A program made the translations under genes and the position numbers. A stretch of 64,000 nt of DNA, taken from contig OV050030.1 in NCBI GenBank assembly GCA_920105625.2, positions 101,649,698 to 101,713,697 of the forward strand. The letters run 5' to 3'. Source of the DNA: Clusia tigrina (taxonomy: Eukaryota > Arthropoda > Insecta > Diptera > Clusiidae). Of this stretch, positions 42,198-59,455 are shown in pieces. The notes under the pieces are model-generated. The model was not told the origin of the DNA. It was given only the letters and a program-made list of their open reading frames with translations, and made no database searches. Numbering within the stretch: the first letter of the stretch is position 1; every line of letters starts with the position of its first letter.

Positions 42198-42245
42198 TGT
42201 GCCTCCTGTGAGGATTGAACTCACGGCCCCTGTGTAAAAATAACT
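42198..42245. other. tRNA T-arm-like or primer-binding-like sequence
   Basis: The minus strand reads GTGAGTTCAATCCTCAC followed by AGGAGGCA: a 5-bp stem around a 7-base TTCAATC loop and a tRNA-like 3' acceptor strand. On the plus strand it is the complement of a tRNA 3' end, so it could be the primer site of the BEL-type remnant that starts 250 bases later. No 5' half pairs with it, so it is not a tRNA gene. Confidence 0.4.
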
Positions 42246-42469
42246 TTCTGAACGGTGAAGTATATAGAAGAAGTTAGTTCCCTGTTATTGCCTTTTGCTG
42301 CATTTAACTACGCAAATACATATAGCCTTTTGTGGCGCAAGAACTCCCGATTGTGCACGAGTACAATAACAATAACCGGCACATTGGCGGCAGTGGCAAT
42401 TTTTGAGGTTAGGATTCTCGGAGCTCAACATGTGAGTTATACAGCGCAATCACTTTCTATTGTTCTGTG

Positions 42470-45085
42470 AGTCACTATGTCAGAGCTAAAACTGCGTTCA
42501 TCTTCTATAACGAGGATTCGACGCATTTGGGAACGTGTGCGTGGGATACAACCTGGAGCGCGAGATATTTTCTAGTTGGAACAAGAGTTGAAGTCGCTCA
42601 CATCACACTTTGATGGGCTTGTTGCAAATCGTCACCGCCTCGTCGCCGAAGCGCATGATTCGCTATGGCAAGAAGAAGAGGATATTTATGATACGTTATG
42701 CTCCAGAGGTTGATTGTGGGTGCCAAGTTCAGACCATGGGCCGTAGCATCAACACCAACGTTCGACCTCAACCTTGACGCCCTAGCTATTCCCACTTTCG
42801 ATGGCACAGTGCCACCTGGCTTTCATTTAAGGACGCTTTTAAAACCCTAGTAAATAAAACGGACTTTCCAGAAGCCTACAAGCTCGACGAGAAGGTAATG
42901 AGCAGGTGGAAAGCTCTCAAAGATCGTTTTGATGGTTGAGGCAGTTGGCTGAGATTCACGTCTCTCGATTTATCAATATTCGGTCAGCATTGGAGATCAC
43001 AGTCATTATTGCATATTGTAGACACGGCACAGAAGGCATTGCGCGCTTTACGCGTCATGGGCTTACCAGTTGACAAGTGGGATGCACTGGCGGTGCCGAT
43101 TGTGGTATCGAAGCTTCCTACTGCTACTCAACGAGAGTGGTCTCTGAGTACCGCCCTTGCGAGATTCCGACTTGGAAGAGTTGCTTAAGTTCATGGAAAG
43201 ACGTGCACACAGTCTCAATGCATATCTCATCTCATGGCCAAAATAGTTAGAGTCATCCTAATTAAGACAACTGACTCGCACTGGATTTAGGCATATTCCA
43301 CGTACTCTGAAGTCGAATGAAGCTTCCGTTGACGAAGGCCGGTGTGCTCACTGTAAACGGTTGCATCGCTTCACCAGGTGCTCGGTGCTGATAGCATTGA
43401 GTGTAGACCAGCGATTTGAAGCTTTAAAGAATTCGACGCTGTTATAATTGTCTAAAAAATGGACATTCATCGAAGCAATGTACTTCAGGCGGATGCCGAC
43501 AGTATGGCCGCAAGCACAACACGATGTTTTGCCATAATTCACCAGCGTCTACTGGCAGTTGAAAACCAACTCAACTTCCCAGTCGACTAATTTACCAGTA
43601 TCATCATCATCCTTGTGACTAGATTATACTTTGGTCACCTGCGTAGCCAGAGGACAACACACAGTCTTGCTGGCCACGGCGCGTGTCTACTCATCTGGTG
43701 ACTCATTAACTCAGCAGTGCTTGGCTTGTGTTCTCTGCGATCATGTATCGCAGGTAAGTTTTATAACAGCTCGTTTGGCTAATCACTTATGTCTGCGTAG
43801 GGGCAAATTCGAAGCAAATGTGGAGGGAATCGGAGCACTCAACCACACCCGAACAAAAGGCAGCGTGGCTCTCAATCTCAAAACTACTCATTCTGCTTTT
43901 TCTCATATTCAAACGCCTTACTCCAATTTCAGTTTCTTGAACGGCTGGCAGCAAACTCTGAGCAGCAAGATAATTATGTTTCGTTTAAGCTACGGAACTC
44001 CAACAATATTGAGATATTATTGAAGTTAACTGTTGGAATTTCTTCTCGCACAGAATCTGTTATTGAACTGTCCACATATTCTGTGCTTAGTTTGCGATCG
44101 GATCCAATACTGATGAGCTCTTTTTCAACTGGTACTCGACCAAACATCTAATCCGCGGGTTATAAGTGAGTTGGCGCAGCTTTTTTATCCTACTGGATTG
44201 GTGGCGCCAGTGGTGATTACCGGAAAAATATTTATAGAATCTCTTACATCAGATGGTTTAGCTTGGGACACACCGCTGCCAAGTGATTTACAAGATGTAT
44301 GGTCAAACTTCGCAATGGGCTCTCTGCAATCTACCACATTCGAGTTCCTCGATGGTTAGGTATAGTGCGTTGCAAGATAGCATCGCTGAATATGGCATCA
44401 CCCAGTTGTCATTACTCACCGCGCGGTCACCGGATTCAAGCATCGTAGTCTGTTGCATCCGCAAGCAACCAGCTACTGTCAAGTAGTCAAATTCAAGAGT
44501 TAACATCGCCAGATCGCTGGCATCACGTACGCTCTGCGCGGAACCGTGCAGATTGTGCCATCCGTGGCATGAGTGCAGTCGAGCTTTTAGAACATCGATT
44601 TTGGTGGTCAGAGCCAGAATTGATTGTGGATGGACAAGTACCCATAGAAGAAATCCAGCTTAGCGAGAACGATTTGGATGTTCTACAAATTGAAGAAAAG
44701 GTGTTGTCCATGGCAGCCATAGCTTATGTGGCTTCAGCACTTACAATACGTCGACCGAATGGTGAATTTATAGCACTCACTGAGCGTTTCAGTTCATTAC
44801 TGCGTCTGCTGCGCACGGTGGCATGTATCTCGTTGGACCCCAGGAAGAAACTATCGGCATCTTACTGTTACAGCTCCAGAATTGGACAAAGCCTTGGAAA
44901 CACTCATACGCATAGAACAGAGCAGCGCTTTTACAATAGAGCTTCAGTACCTTCGGAACGATTCCAGCTTATCACAACCTCAAATAGGGTGCTTCCCTTT
45001 AACCATTTTGTTGACGAGAATGGTATTTTACGAGTTGGAGGTGGTATCGGTAGGGCCGCAGTTGCCCATGATTAGCGATGTCCAA
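42470..45085 (+). pseudogene. BEL/Pao polyprotein remnant
   Basis: Plus strand, many frames. A gag start (TRIRRIWERVRGIQPGARDI, then HFDGLVANRHRLVAEAHDSL; later LPTFDG-type text in a shifted frame) is followed at 43631-43860 by TVLLATARVYSSGDSLTQQC and VSQVSFITARLANHLCLRRG, the BEL/Pao protease, whose catalytic LDSGS reads LCDHVS. At 44500-45075 come SARNRADCAIRGMSAVELLE, the SSLLRLLR block and NHFVDENGILRVGGGI, the RNase H-to-integrase linker. Most of the RT and the integrase core are missing. The element would assemble virus-like particles; this copy is dead. Confidence 0.78.
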
Positions 45086-45660
45086 TTCCAAAGTTGGATG
45101 GGTTGGCTATTATTTGACTCTCTCGAATTTTTTAAATTTATATTTTCAACTTTTAATTTTACTATTTCCTGTTTGAGTTCATAGCACATTGACTCCATTT
45201 CTGCAAGTTTTTGGTTAAGCAACCTTATTGAGTAATTTCCGTCCTGTGCCTGACACCAGGAGGAGCTGCATCATCCATATCTCAGTATTTGAATTAATAC
45301 ATTATTTCTATCCTTTTTTTTTATATATTACAATTGCTAGAGGGTGGCGTCGCCGAAACCAAAAATTCTTTCAGTTATGTCAGCTGGGAACTCTGCTGAT
45401 CAATTTCGTTAAGCATATATATATATATATATATTGATATATCTCTTTGTAATTCAGTTTTAGTCAAACAACTGAGTGACTTTTTGTGTGTCATTTTGTA
45501 TTGTAAAATTTACCAATTTACCAACTGCGCGGCGTTTCCTTGGTTATGTGAGAGATTTATTTCATTTTACAATCGGTCTAAGCGCTTGAAGTTCCAAATT
45601 ATTTAAGATTCTAGAAGTAGAGTAGTAGTGGATATTGTAGACGAATTGATCTTAGATTTG
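45086..45660. other. Unassigned stretch with short (TA)n
   Basis: Begins where the BEL frame stops. A minus-strand frame at 45028-45222 has a coiled-coil-like EMESMCYELKQEIVKLKVEN segment but no known partner. A TATATATA run lies at 45415-45434. Nothing else recognised. Confidence 0.35.
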
Positions 45661-46480
45661 ACTTTTATGATACGGAATGGATTCCCGAAAAAATTTGAAA
45701 AGCCGAATGTTGAAATATACGACACCGAAATTCCAATATCCATTGGTGAGGATTATTAATGATGTGTTAAACAAGCCATTGTATCGTGACTTACAAAAAT
45801 CCCACCAAAGTCAGAGGCAGTTATATGGGCCAAAATGGATGGAGATGTTGAGAAGAACAAATTGTGGATGGGAGAAGAAGATTTTTACTAGACGAATTGG
45901 GAAACATCGTGTCAAGTAAGAGAGAAGAAAAACGACCAACGTAGAACGAATTCTAGACCGAAAGTCCCGTAACTATAGCGTATTGGGCTCAGTGGAATAG
46001 CTTTAAGATGGAAAATGGATGCTTGTTCCAACTATAGGAGAGTTGGAAAAACTACGAAGAACTCGATTGTAATACCCAAGGCAAGAATAAGCGACATTCT
46101 CAAGGAATACCATAGTGGGTCTGGGAGAACATTTGGGAATAACTAAAACAGTCGAACAAATTAAAACACGATTTTATTGTGTAGGTTGCCAGTAATCAGT
46201 AGTTGACTGGATCAGTAGTTGTAAAAAGTGAACAGCTGCCAAGGAACCGAGCTGTCACAGTCAGGGAAAATGCATTTATACAATGTGGGAGCGCTTTTAT
46301 AGCGTATTGCAATGGACATCGCTGGTCCGTTTCCAATGAGTGATTCCGGCAACAAATATCTTCTCGTCGTAATCGACTACTTTAGCAAATGGTCAGAGGT
46401 ATATCGCATTCCCGATCATGAGGCTAAAACCGTTGTTGATGCATTTATCAATAACTATATACTATATACTATAAACTGTG
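45661..46480 (+). pseudogene. Gypsy integrase remnant
   Basis: Readable pieces: a linker (RILDRKSRNYSVLGSVE), HLGITKTVEQIKTRFYCVGC-like zinc region text at about 46120-46185, and the core start MDIAGPFPMSDSGNKYLLVV followed by YFSKWSEVYRIPDHEAKTVV (46312-46460), with the first catalytic Asp. It stops at INNY where the next element begins. A different gypsy clade from the 35-41 kb element. Confidence 0.8.
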
Positions 46481-46870
46481 TTAATTGTGTAACTGTTTGC
46501 GGTGATTGCAAATCGACCAATGCTTGGATCTTTCAAGGATTTGGACGTATCTCGCCAGCCTCGACCTCGAGATATTCTATGCTTGACTTAAAGAATAATC
46601 TCTTAGTAATATTAAATGAGAATGCAGCTTTGGACAACATTTCTAATACTACCTGTAATCTCTCCAGTGCCTCCTCTTTCGTTTCGGAAACAAGACGTCG
46701 TCTCTATAGACAACTACATAGGAGTGTGCAAGTGCACCCAAAGTCTTTATAAATCGCACGCTGAAAAATGACGACCCATTTTTAAGACCGAATGGCATAA
46801 GCAAAAACTCATACTGTCCCTCTGCGTGACAAACGCCATGAGCTGAACTGAATCTGAATGTATCTTATAA
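46481..46870 (-). pseudogene. Gypsy reverse transcriptase remnant
   Basis: On the minus strand, MPFGLKNGSSFF at about 46800 is the palm motif before the catalytic box. The box itself is corrupted, and EALERLQVVLEMLSKAAFSF plus a YLEVEAGEIRPNP segment follow to about 46510. Its end meets the end of the plus-strand integrase remnant. Confidence 0.72.
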
Positions 46871-47640
46871 TAATGAATATATGATAAAATAAAATATCCA
46901 GATAAGCCAAATATCTCGCTCCTCACAATCTGGCGATTTGATCCGATATTAGTGGTAAGGGATATTTATCAGAGATAGTATTTGAGTTTTATTCACGTTT
47001 TCCATACGCAACGCTTTCAATTGTTGCTGCAATTCGCTTCGTGTCCCACTGTTGGTTGTGAATATTACGTTGTAATCGGTTGTCAATTTGTACTGTGTGT
47101 GCGAGAACAACGGATACTGCGATTTCCTCTAACTTCATAGTCCTCCATTTTGATAGCAGAGACATGACAAGCCGGCTTCCGTGGACAGATAAGCACTCTC
47201 CATTCTCTGGCCAACCACTAAGAATTAGCTAAGGCAGCAGCCCAGGTTTCGATACCTACGAAACGCTACAGAAATAGCTCCTTGAACTGCGGCCATGTTA
47301 TTTCAGCGTAAACTCTTTGCGGCAACCACTGTGCTACAACAAGCGCATTGCCCTCCAGAAGGTTTTCTGCTAAAATCAAGTCCATCGTCGCATTCCAAGG
47401 AGAAGCATCAGCGCTAGCAAAGTCGGCGTTAAACTTTGGCAGTAATACTGACTTCGCAATTTAAGGCAGTGTTTTAGGCATCTGCATTACCTTAAGTAAC
47501 TCGATGAATTGACGATTATGTGCGCACAAAAATGCACGGCAATTGTCATCAACACGCTCCTGTGACGAGGTGAATCCCACTTCTGATATCGGAGTTGCGG
47601 CCCTAATAGGCTGTTCACTATTGTTGCCGCTTGCCATTGT
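46871..47640 (-). pseudogene. Gypsy gag remnant
   Basis: The minus strand begins MASGNNSEQPIRAATPISEV near 47637 and continues VDDNCRAFLCAHNRQFIELL, LLPKFNADFASADASPWNAT and RVYAEITWPQFKELFL, a Ty3/gypsy capsid. It decays below about 47180, with no zinc knuckle readable. It is probably the same element as the RT remnant, with protease deleted. Confidence 0.72.
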
Positions 47641-53927
<6,287 letters not shown>

Positions 53928-53972
53928 GTATATAATATGTATATTTGAATATAAATATATCCCTTCACTGAC

Positions 53973-54448
53973 CTATATCCATGATGTGAAATATTTTTAC
54001 TAACACCCGATGTACTACATGACGAAGTAGCTGATCCACTTAATCCAACTCCGATCCCAATGACTCCCTGTTGATGTTGATGTGATATTTTCTTTATGGA
54101 CGATTTATTACCATCATTATCAGATATTCCTATATTATCCATTAGTTCTCGAAGCTGTTCCTGACGTATGACATCATTGCTATCGGGTATCAAGTATTTG
54201 CGCAATTCAGCCATTGCGTAAGCAATTCGTGCGTATGCTTCGGCCGGCGATGCTATAGTTGAAATCTCCACATGCAAATCATTATTCAAATGGGCATATT
54301 TTGGATCTTTAGAGGTGCGCAATTCTTCTTCTTTAACTCGATCTCTCATTGAATTACGCCCGAGTACGGTCATTTTACAAAGTGTTTCTTCTTGCAAACG
54401 CCTTAAAGAATTTCCCTTGGGTCCAAGTAATTTGCCAACAAAATTGAA
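53973..54448 (-). CDS. STAR-protein gene, KH exon B
   Basis: It codes for the body of the maxi-KH domain of a Sam68/Kep1/qkr58E-like STAR RNA-binding protein: [19 protein letters not shown] with the GPKG loop that contacts [39 protein letters not shown] and [19 protein letters not shown] Gln/Gly/Ser-rich segment follows. The acceptor AG is at 54449-54450. The donor chosen is GTCAGT at 53972 after HHGY plus two bases, because it matches the phase of exon C. Reading on instead would enter the TA repeat. No defects are seen. STAR proteins regulate splicing and mRNA fate in the nucleus. Confidence 0.92.
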
Positions 54449-54501
54449 CTATAAATTTTACAAATCAGTATATTTAACAATATAATTACCATACTATTTA
54501 C

Positions 54502-54626
54502 CTTTGGATGTTCTCGTATTGGGACTAATACTTTCTGTGAGACGCGCAATGGTTTCTCACGATATATATCAGCATACTTCTGCTCACGTGATGGTATGCG
54601 ACCAGTTGTTTGCACCTTTTCAATTT
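54502..54626 (-). CDS. STAR-protein gene, exon A (QUA1/KH start)
   Basis: It encodes IEKVQTTGRIPSREQKYADI and REKPLRVSQKVLVPIREHPK, the segment directly before the KH GXXG region in fly Sam68-like proteins. Acceptor TTTTAG is at 54627-54632, donor GTAAAT at 54501. The 53-bp intron to exon B keeps phase 0. The N-terminal exons (dimerisation region and start codon) are not found upstream and probably lie beyond the TE-rich 55-64 kb stretch. Confidence 0.9.
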
Positions 54627-54632
54627 CTAAAA

Positions 54633-55402
54633 TAAGGAAAGAGATAATTGGTTATACTCGTATTCATTCAACTAGAGCTTTAAAAAAGTAAAAATAGGCC
54701 ATACATTGGGATTTCGTTTATAAATGTTCATAATACCGCTTCTTGAATTAGGGTGAAAGAATACACGGTCAGTTTTATTAGTGCCGTTTGTTTTATGTGT
54801 TTGCATTTTCTATCAATATATGAAATAAAATAAAACCCTTCAAAACAACCACAGCCTATATCACATTTCCTTCCTTTATATCACATTTGGGGCATAAATA
54901 TACGAGTATTTGAATACACAAAAATTGTTTAAAAAAATTATATAAAAAAATAATGGAAATCAAAACTAAAAATAAATTTATAAAAAAAAACTTGAGAATA
55001 TTCATAATGAACAACTAGATTAAATTTTATAAAAATTAATTTGATTTCAATTAATTAGATGAATATCCATTAATATATCCATATTTATAAAATAATAAAA
55101 GTGCATAGCCCTAAGGCGTATGTATAATGTAATAAAATTGTTATTATTAAGTAAATGTCGATTGCACGCTTTTAGGTGCGCGTATTTGACAATTTAACTG
55201 CAATGAATTTTCACTACTGACTGGTCAGCATTTTTCCAAAACTGTGCCACTCAATGATTGCATTGGTAAACAATTGCAGAATGTGCAAACCAAAGAGTAG
55301 GGCAAATAATGTAGAACAATTAGAAATAATAAAGTAGAGCATTAAGAAACAATAATAAAATATAAGCAAGTGTTTTAACAATAAAGATCGCTTTCTAACA
55401 AA
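54633..55402. other. Intron or upstream DNA, no exon recognised
   Basis: AT-rich sequence upstream of exon A on the minus strand. I looked for a further exon with a donor near 54.7-55.2 kb and saw none convincing. The right part may belong to the LTR remnant that ends near 55569. Confidence 0.4.
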
Positions 55403-55455
55403 TAAACTCTAGCGCGTCGTTTAAACTCTAGCGCGTCGTTTAAACTCTAGCGCGT
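55403..55455. repeat. Tandem 19-bp repeat, 2.8 units
   Basis: TAAACTCTAGCGCGTCGTT at 55403-55421 and 55422-55440, then 15 bases of a third unit. It is probably part of an LTR. Confidence 0.9.
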
Positions 55456-55590
55456 TTTAACTCGCGCGGTTAGAATGAAATTGGGCTCAAGCTGCTTACA
55501 AGCGCCAAGTAAATGTCCCGCAGGGTTTGGACATTAGGCGAGCACAGAGACATACCGCCCCAACATAATTGACGCAGCCGGTAGGATCCG
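55456..55590 (+). repeat. LTR end with serine-tRNA-type primer-binding site
   Basis: CCGCCCCAACATAATT followed by TGACGCAGCCGGTAGGAT (55570-55587) parallels the 5' LTR end and primer site at 6548-6576. The 19-bp tandem repeats would lie inside this LTR. Gag or pol is not readable downstream, so it is an isolated LTR end. The left limit is unknown. Confidence 0.5.
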
Positions 55591-55910
55591 GCCAACATGT
55601 AAGGATAAATATGTACATACGCCCCAACACCCAACACATCAACTGGTGTGCATGACACGATGCCTTGTCAATGGTAGTACAAATTTCTTTTCCCGGTAAA
55701 CACGTATCTTTTTCTGTGATCGCTACCCTGAGCTTGAATTTATATTTCCATCACTAATTGTCCATGGCTGATGTAGGGACAAAGAATTCTCATCGATAGT
55801 AGTTTGGCACCACATGTATTTTGTTTTTATTATCGGCAGAAATAACCAGCAACTTGCGAGACTTTAAGTCCTATATAACCCATTGTAATACCGCAGGATC
55901 TCATCCCATG
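55591..55910. other. Unassigned
   Basis: On the minus strand two pieces read ADNKNKIHVVPNYY and YKFKLRVAITEKDTCLPGKE, which look like conserved coding text, but I do not recognise the family and stops interrupt it. Confidence 0.3.
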
Positions 55911-57535
55911 GTTTAAGCACCTGCTTGTAAATTTGTATTTTGTTGTATGTGGATAAAGCGAATCGTTTACCCAGGAGCCAATGCATGTTTCGGAATTTTA
56001 TTCCAATTCTTCTTTTTCTTTTTGACTTGTGCGTTCCATCTCAGTTTTGTATCCAGGGTCATACCCAAGTATTTGACGGTGTTGTGATACGGGATCTATT
56101 TATATACAGTGGAAGGTATCTAATTTTATTTTATGTGAAGTCAATATGGACCCATTTAGTTTTATGAGCCATGTATCTGTGCACTCAAAGATTTTGTTTA
56201 GATGATGTTTAAGTTTAGCAATTGATTTGGTTTGTTTTTTCAACCGACAAAAGGGCCGTGTCGTCTGCAAACGTTGCCGAGACGCAGTTCTCATCCGTAG
56301 GTAGGTCGCATATAAAAAGTAGGTGGAGGATGGGTCCCAATACGCTCCCCTGGGGGTCGCCAATTTTTATTTCCTTGAGTCTGAGTATGTATCATCGAAA
56401 GAACTCGAAAGAAGCGATCTGATAAATATGATTTCAATAAGTTATAATAGGCGCATTTGATTCGCCACTCTATCGACGATAGGACAGACATTTGTATGAA
56501 AAGGATATCGAGTAAATTAAACTCGGATTAAACGAGCGAATTTTCCACCCTCGATAGAAAAGTGCTACCAAATTGAAAATTTCTTGAAAACTAACGCGAT
56601 TAAAAATTCCCTGGGATTTTTTTATATTTTAGCTGAAAGGAAAACAAAAATGAATCTTTGGATTTTGTTTTTTGATTTTAAATATTATTATTCTGTTGAT
56701 TTAAATTATATTCAGATGATAACTTTGCATAAAAAATATAAAGAAAGTAAATGTTAAAAAAAACAGTTGAAACAGTTTTGCTAAGTATACCACTTACTCG
56801 AGTAGTGTTTTATTCGGACAACTCGTTACGCGCTCGATACTAGTGACGAATCGCATGCGCCTAATGTTGTATTGGGAATAGCTAATTTAATTTTATTGAG
56901 AAGGCCGCCATTGCATACTTTATCGAAGGTTTTGGACACGTCAAGAAAGATAGCGGACTACGCCGTTTTTTCTTCAAAGGCGTTTACAATTACTCGAGTT
57001 AACCTGTGTACTTGGTCGTTGGTTGAATTTTTCCAAAATTGGTACGCTGGAAATGGTTTTCTCCACTCAATAACATGATTGAGGCATTTAGCAAGTAGCT
57101 TTCCAATAGTTTTAAAGCTATATGTAGGAGGGATATAGGCCTATATGATGTTACATCATTCGCTGGCTTGTTAAACATGATCACCTAAGCAGTTTTCCAG
57201 CAAATGGGAATGTGTTCCAATTTGAAAATAGCATTCATAATTGCTGTTATTCTAGATATGGCATAATGTGTGAGCTGTTCCAAGATTTCGCTGGTGATGA
57301 GATCAAAGCCAGACGCATTTTTTATTTTAGTTTTTTAATTCCTGCGAATAGTTCTGGAGGGATTTTGACCTCACTGTCATGATTAGTAGATTCCAATTCA
57401 GCTGCAGTTGATGCATCATATGGCTTGAAGATAGTTTCAAGGTACTCCGAGAAAGTATTAGCAAAGAGTACACATAAATAGAGATTGAATGACTCAAAAT
57501 TTTGTGAAATCGAAGTTAGGGCCATTTCACAAAAA
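55911..57535 (-). pseudogene. Jockey-type reverse transcriptase remnant
   Basis: Minus strand, 5' to 3': a linker with LFANTFSEYLETIFKPYDAS (about 57460), DVTSYRPISLLHIALKLLES (about 57130), FDKV and NGGLLNKIKLAI (about 56900), then after a MITE-like insert YYNLLKSYLSDRFFRV (about 56430), GTHPPPTFYMRPTYG, a damaged FADD region near 56270 and the thumb (TVKYLGMTLD-like text at about 56060). Frames change repeatedly and the catalytic box is not intact. Confidence 0.78.
56447..56866. mobile_element. MITE-like insert with inverted ends
   Basis: About 420 bp splitting the Jockey-type RT between LLNKIKLAI and YYNLLKSYL. The ends are imperfect inverted repeats starting AGGCGCATTTGATTCG and, on the other strand, AGGCGCATGCGATTCG, similar for about 30 bases. 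The flanking duplication is short (AAT or TTA) and ambiguous. AT-rich interior, no frame. Confidence 0.65.
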
Positions 57536-58281
57536 TCGGTGAGCGGTAAGGGGAAGTTAGATGCAATGAGTGTTTTTATGGTCGGGAAATTTCAATAGTC
57601 ACTCACATTTGTCTTGTGATTTGCCAAATGCCTTAGTTGTTTTAGTTGTTGGATTTTATTGCGACCGCATTATAAGGAAAATTTAAATTTGTACATACAT
57701 ACTCGTACATACGTATGTATGTGTGCTCATTTGTGATCCGAGCAGATTCTGTTATTTTCGCTTTTTTAATACAGCGAGAATTAGAACTGGGCTGTGATAT
57801 TAAAATATATATTTAAATTTTTTTAGCGTAGTTAATTTGGTTAATGTTGGATGAATATATATATATTTTTTTTTAAGAAAATGCGTTTAAAAAGTGCGGT
57901 TTTCCACACTGCCTGATGAGGTATTGTAGTTAGCGCATTAACTCAATTATTTTGAATGGCTGGTTTACCCTGTAGTATACCTACACCATTTCGACATGTG
58001 GAAAGACATAGACTGTGACTAATATGCAAAAAGTATTTCAGCAAAGAGCATACATATATACATATACTTATGTACGTATAGAGCTCGTATGATGAATAAA
58101 GTTATTGTTGCAAAAATTTTGTTCGATGGGTTTTCTAGTAAACCCCACGATTTGCAAATTGCTTTTCTATACTCTTTGATTTTAGTGTTTTGATCCATTT
58201 ATTTTTTGAAATTAAAAACTCGAGCAACTTTAATCGGTGTTCTCCACAACATACACTTAACTAATTGGGAGTTTTTCCTAC
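57536..58281. other. No gene recognised
   Basis: AT-rich DNA between LINE and P/THAP remnants, with short simple repeats (ACATACATACTCGTACATAC at about 57695). It may contain the 3' end of the P/THAP element. Confidence 0.4.
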
Positions 58282-58564
58282 TTAGATCAAGGATAAAGTT
58301 GTTGATGCCAAGAGTGGCTGTGTTTTAAAAACTTGGTCGAAAATTTCATCATGATTTAAACATACATCCAAAAACCTATCCGAAGGAGCGAACAAATTTA
58401 TAAAATCAGATATTGAGATGTAATTTTTATAATGAATGAATAGCTCACTTGGAACAGTCAAAACTTCGTCCTCTTTTTGTATGCACTGATTACAAGTTTC
58501 AGAATTCAATTTAGGAAGAATTTCGCTAGCGACGTAACTAATGCAATATCTTAAAGATGGTATA

Positions 58565-59455
58565 GGATGTTTTTTTAGACGTGTGGTTTTCAAACAGAAA
58601 TAAAACGCATATAATTTAATGTTATGGCCAAGAATTTAGCTTTATTATAAAGATAAGGGTTTGCCATTATGTTTTAAAAACGATTTCAGGCAAGTGGCCG
58701 CTGCGGCTGCCTCGAATAAATTCCAGCCGAGAAGCCCAATTTGCGACCACTTTTTGCAGCAATTGGGGCCGTATGTCAGAAATAACGTGCCGAATATTCT
58801 CTTCCAAGGCGTCAATCGTCTCGGGATTATCTGCGTAGACAAGCGACTTTACAGAACCCCGCAAAAATAGTCTAGCGGTGTTAAATCGCACGATCTTGGA
58901 GGCCACGCCTCAGGCCCACGACGCGAGATAATTCGCTCACCAAAAGTTTCCTTCAATAAATTGATTGTTTCGTTGGCTATATGGCATGTAGCGCCGTCTT
59001 GTTGGAACCAAAGGTCGTCCTCATCAACATCCTCCAATTCAGGCACGAAAAAGTAATTTATCATGGCTCTATAGCGTTCCCCATTGACTGTAACAGTATG
59101 ACCGACTTCATTTTTGAAGAAATATGAACTAATAATTCCCTCTGCCCATAGAGCACACCAAACAGTGACTTTTTGGGGATGTAACGGCGTCTCAACAATG
59201 GCTTGTGGATTATCGTCACTCCAAATGCGACAATTTTGCTAATTAACGTACCCATTCAACCAAAAGTGAGCTTCATCGCTGAACAAAATTTGCTTGTGAA
59301 AATCGGGATCGGTGGCCATCTCGTTTTGGACCCATTCTCATAAACTTATGAAATGGCAAACCAAACTGGCAATAAATCAAGTGACAGCTGTCAAAAAGAC
59401 CAACTCCGAAAAAAGTATTGCCAGATTGAAAACCACACGTCTAAAAAACACCCTC
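58565..59455 (-). mobile_element. Second rosa-type DD41D mariner, internally deleted
   Basis: Ends TTTTTTTAGACGTGTGGTTT and ACCACACGTCTAAAAAACAC, beside TA dinucleotides at 58561-58564 and 59456-59457. Length is about 890 bp, against about 1.29 kb for the copy at 15288 without its LINE. It interrupts the P/THAP remnant exactly between two conserved coding blocks. Confidence 0.88.
58679..59330 (-). pseudogene. Rosa-type transposase, catalytic part
   Basis: Minus-strand frames 59061-59255, 58849-59064 and 58667-58906 read the catalytic half: VHISSKMKSVILLQSMGNA, then DLWFQQDGATCHIANETINL (second Asp), then CDLTPLDYF (third Asp; 41 residues apart) and GHLPEIVFKT at the end. The N-terminal ~120 residues with the DNA-binding helices are deleted and the frame is broken at least twice. 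It is about as conserved as the copy at 21163-22218. Confidence 0.85.

Noticed and set aside
42198..42245. A tRNA gene on the minus strand
   Set aside because: Only a T-arm and acceptor-like 3' strand are present; no D-arm, anticodon arm or 5' acceptor strand pairs with it.
45028..45222. A coiled-coil gene on the minus strand
   Set aside because: A short frame overlapping the end of BEL/Pao text; no promoter, homology or continuation.
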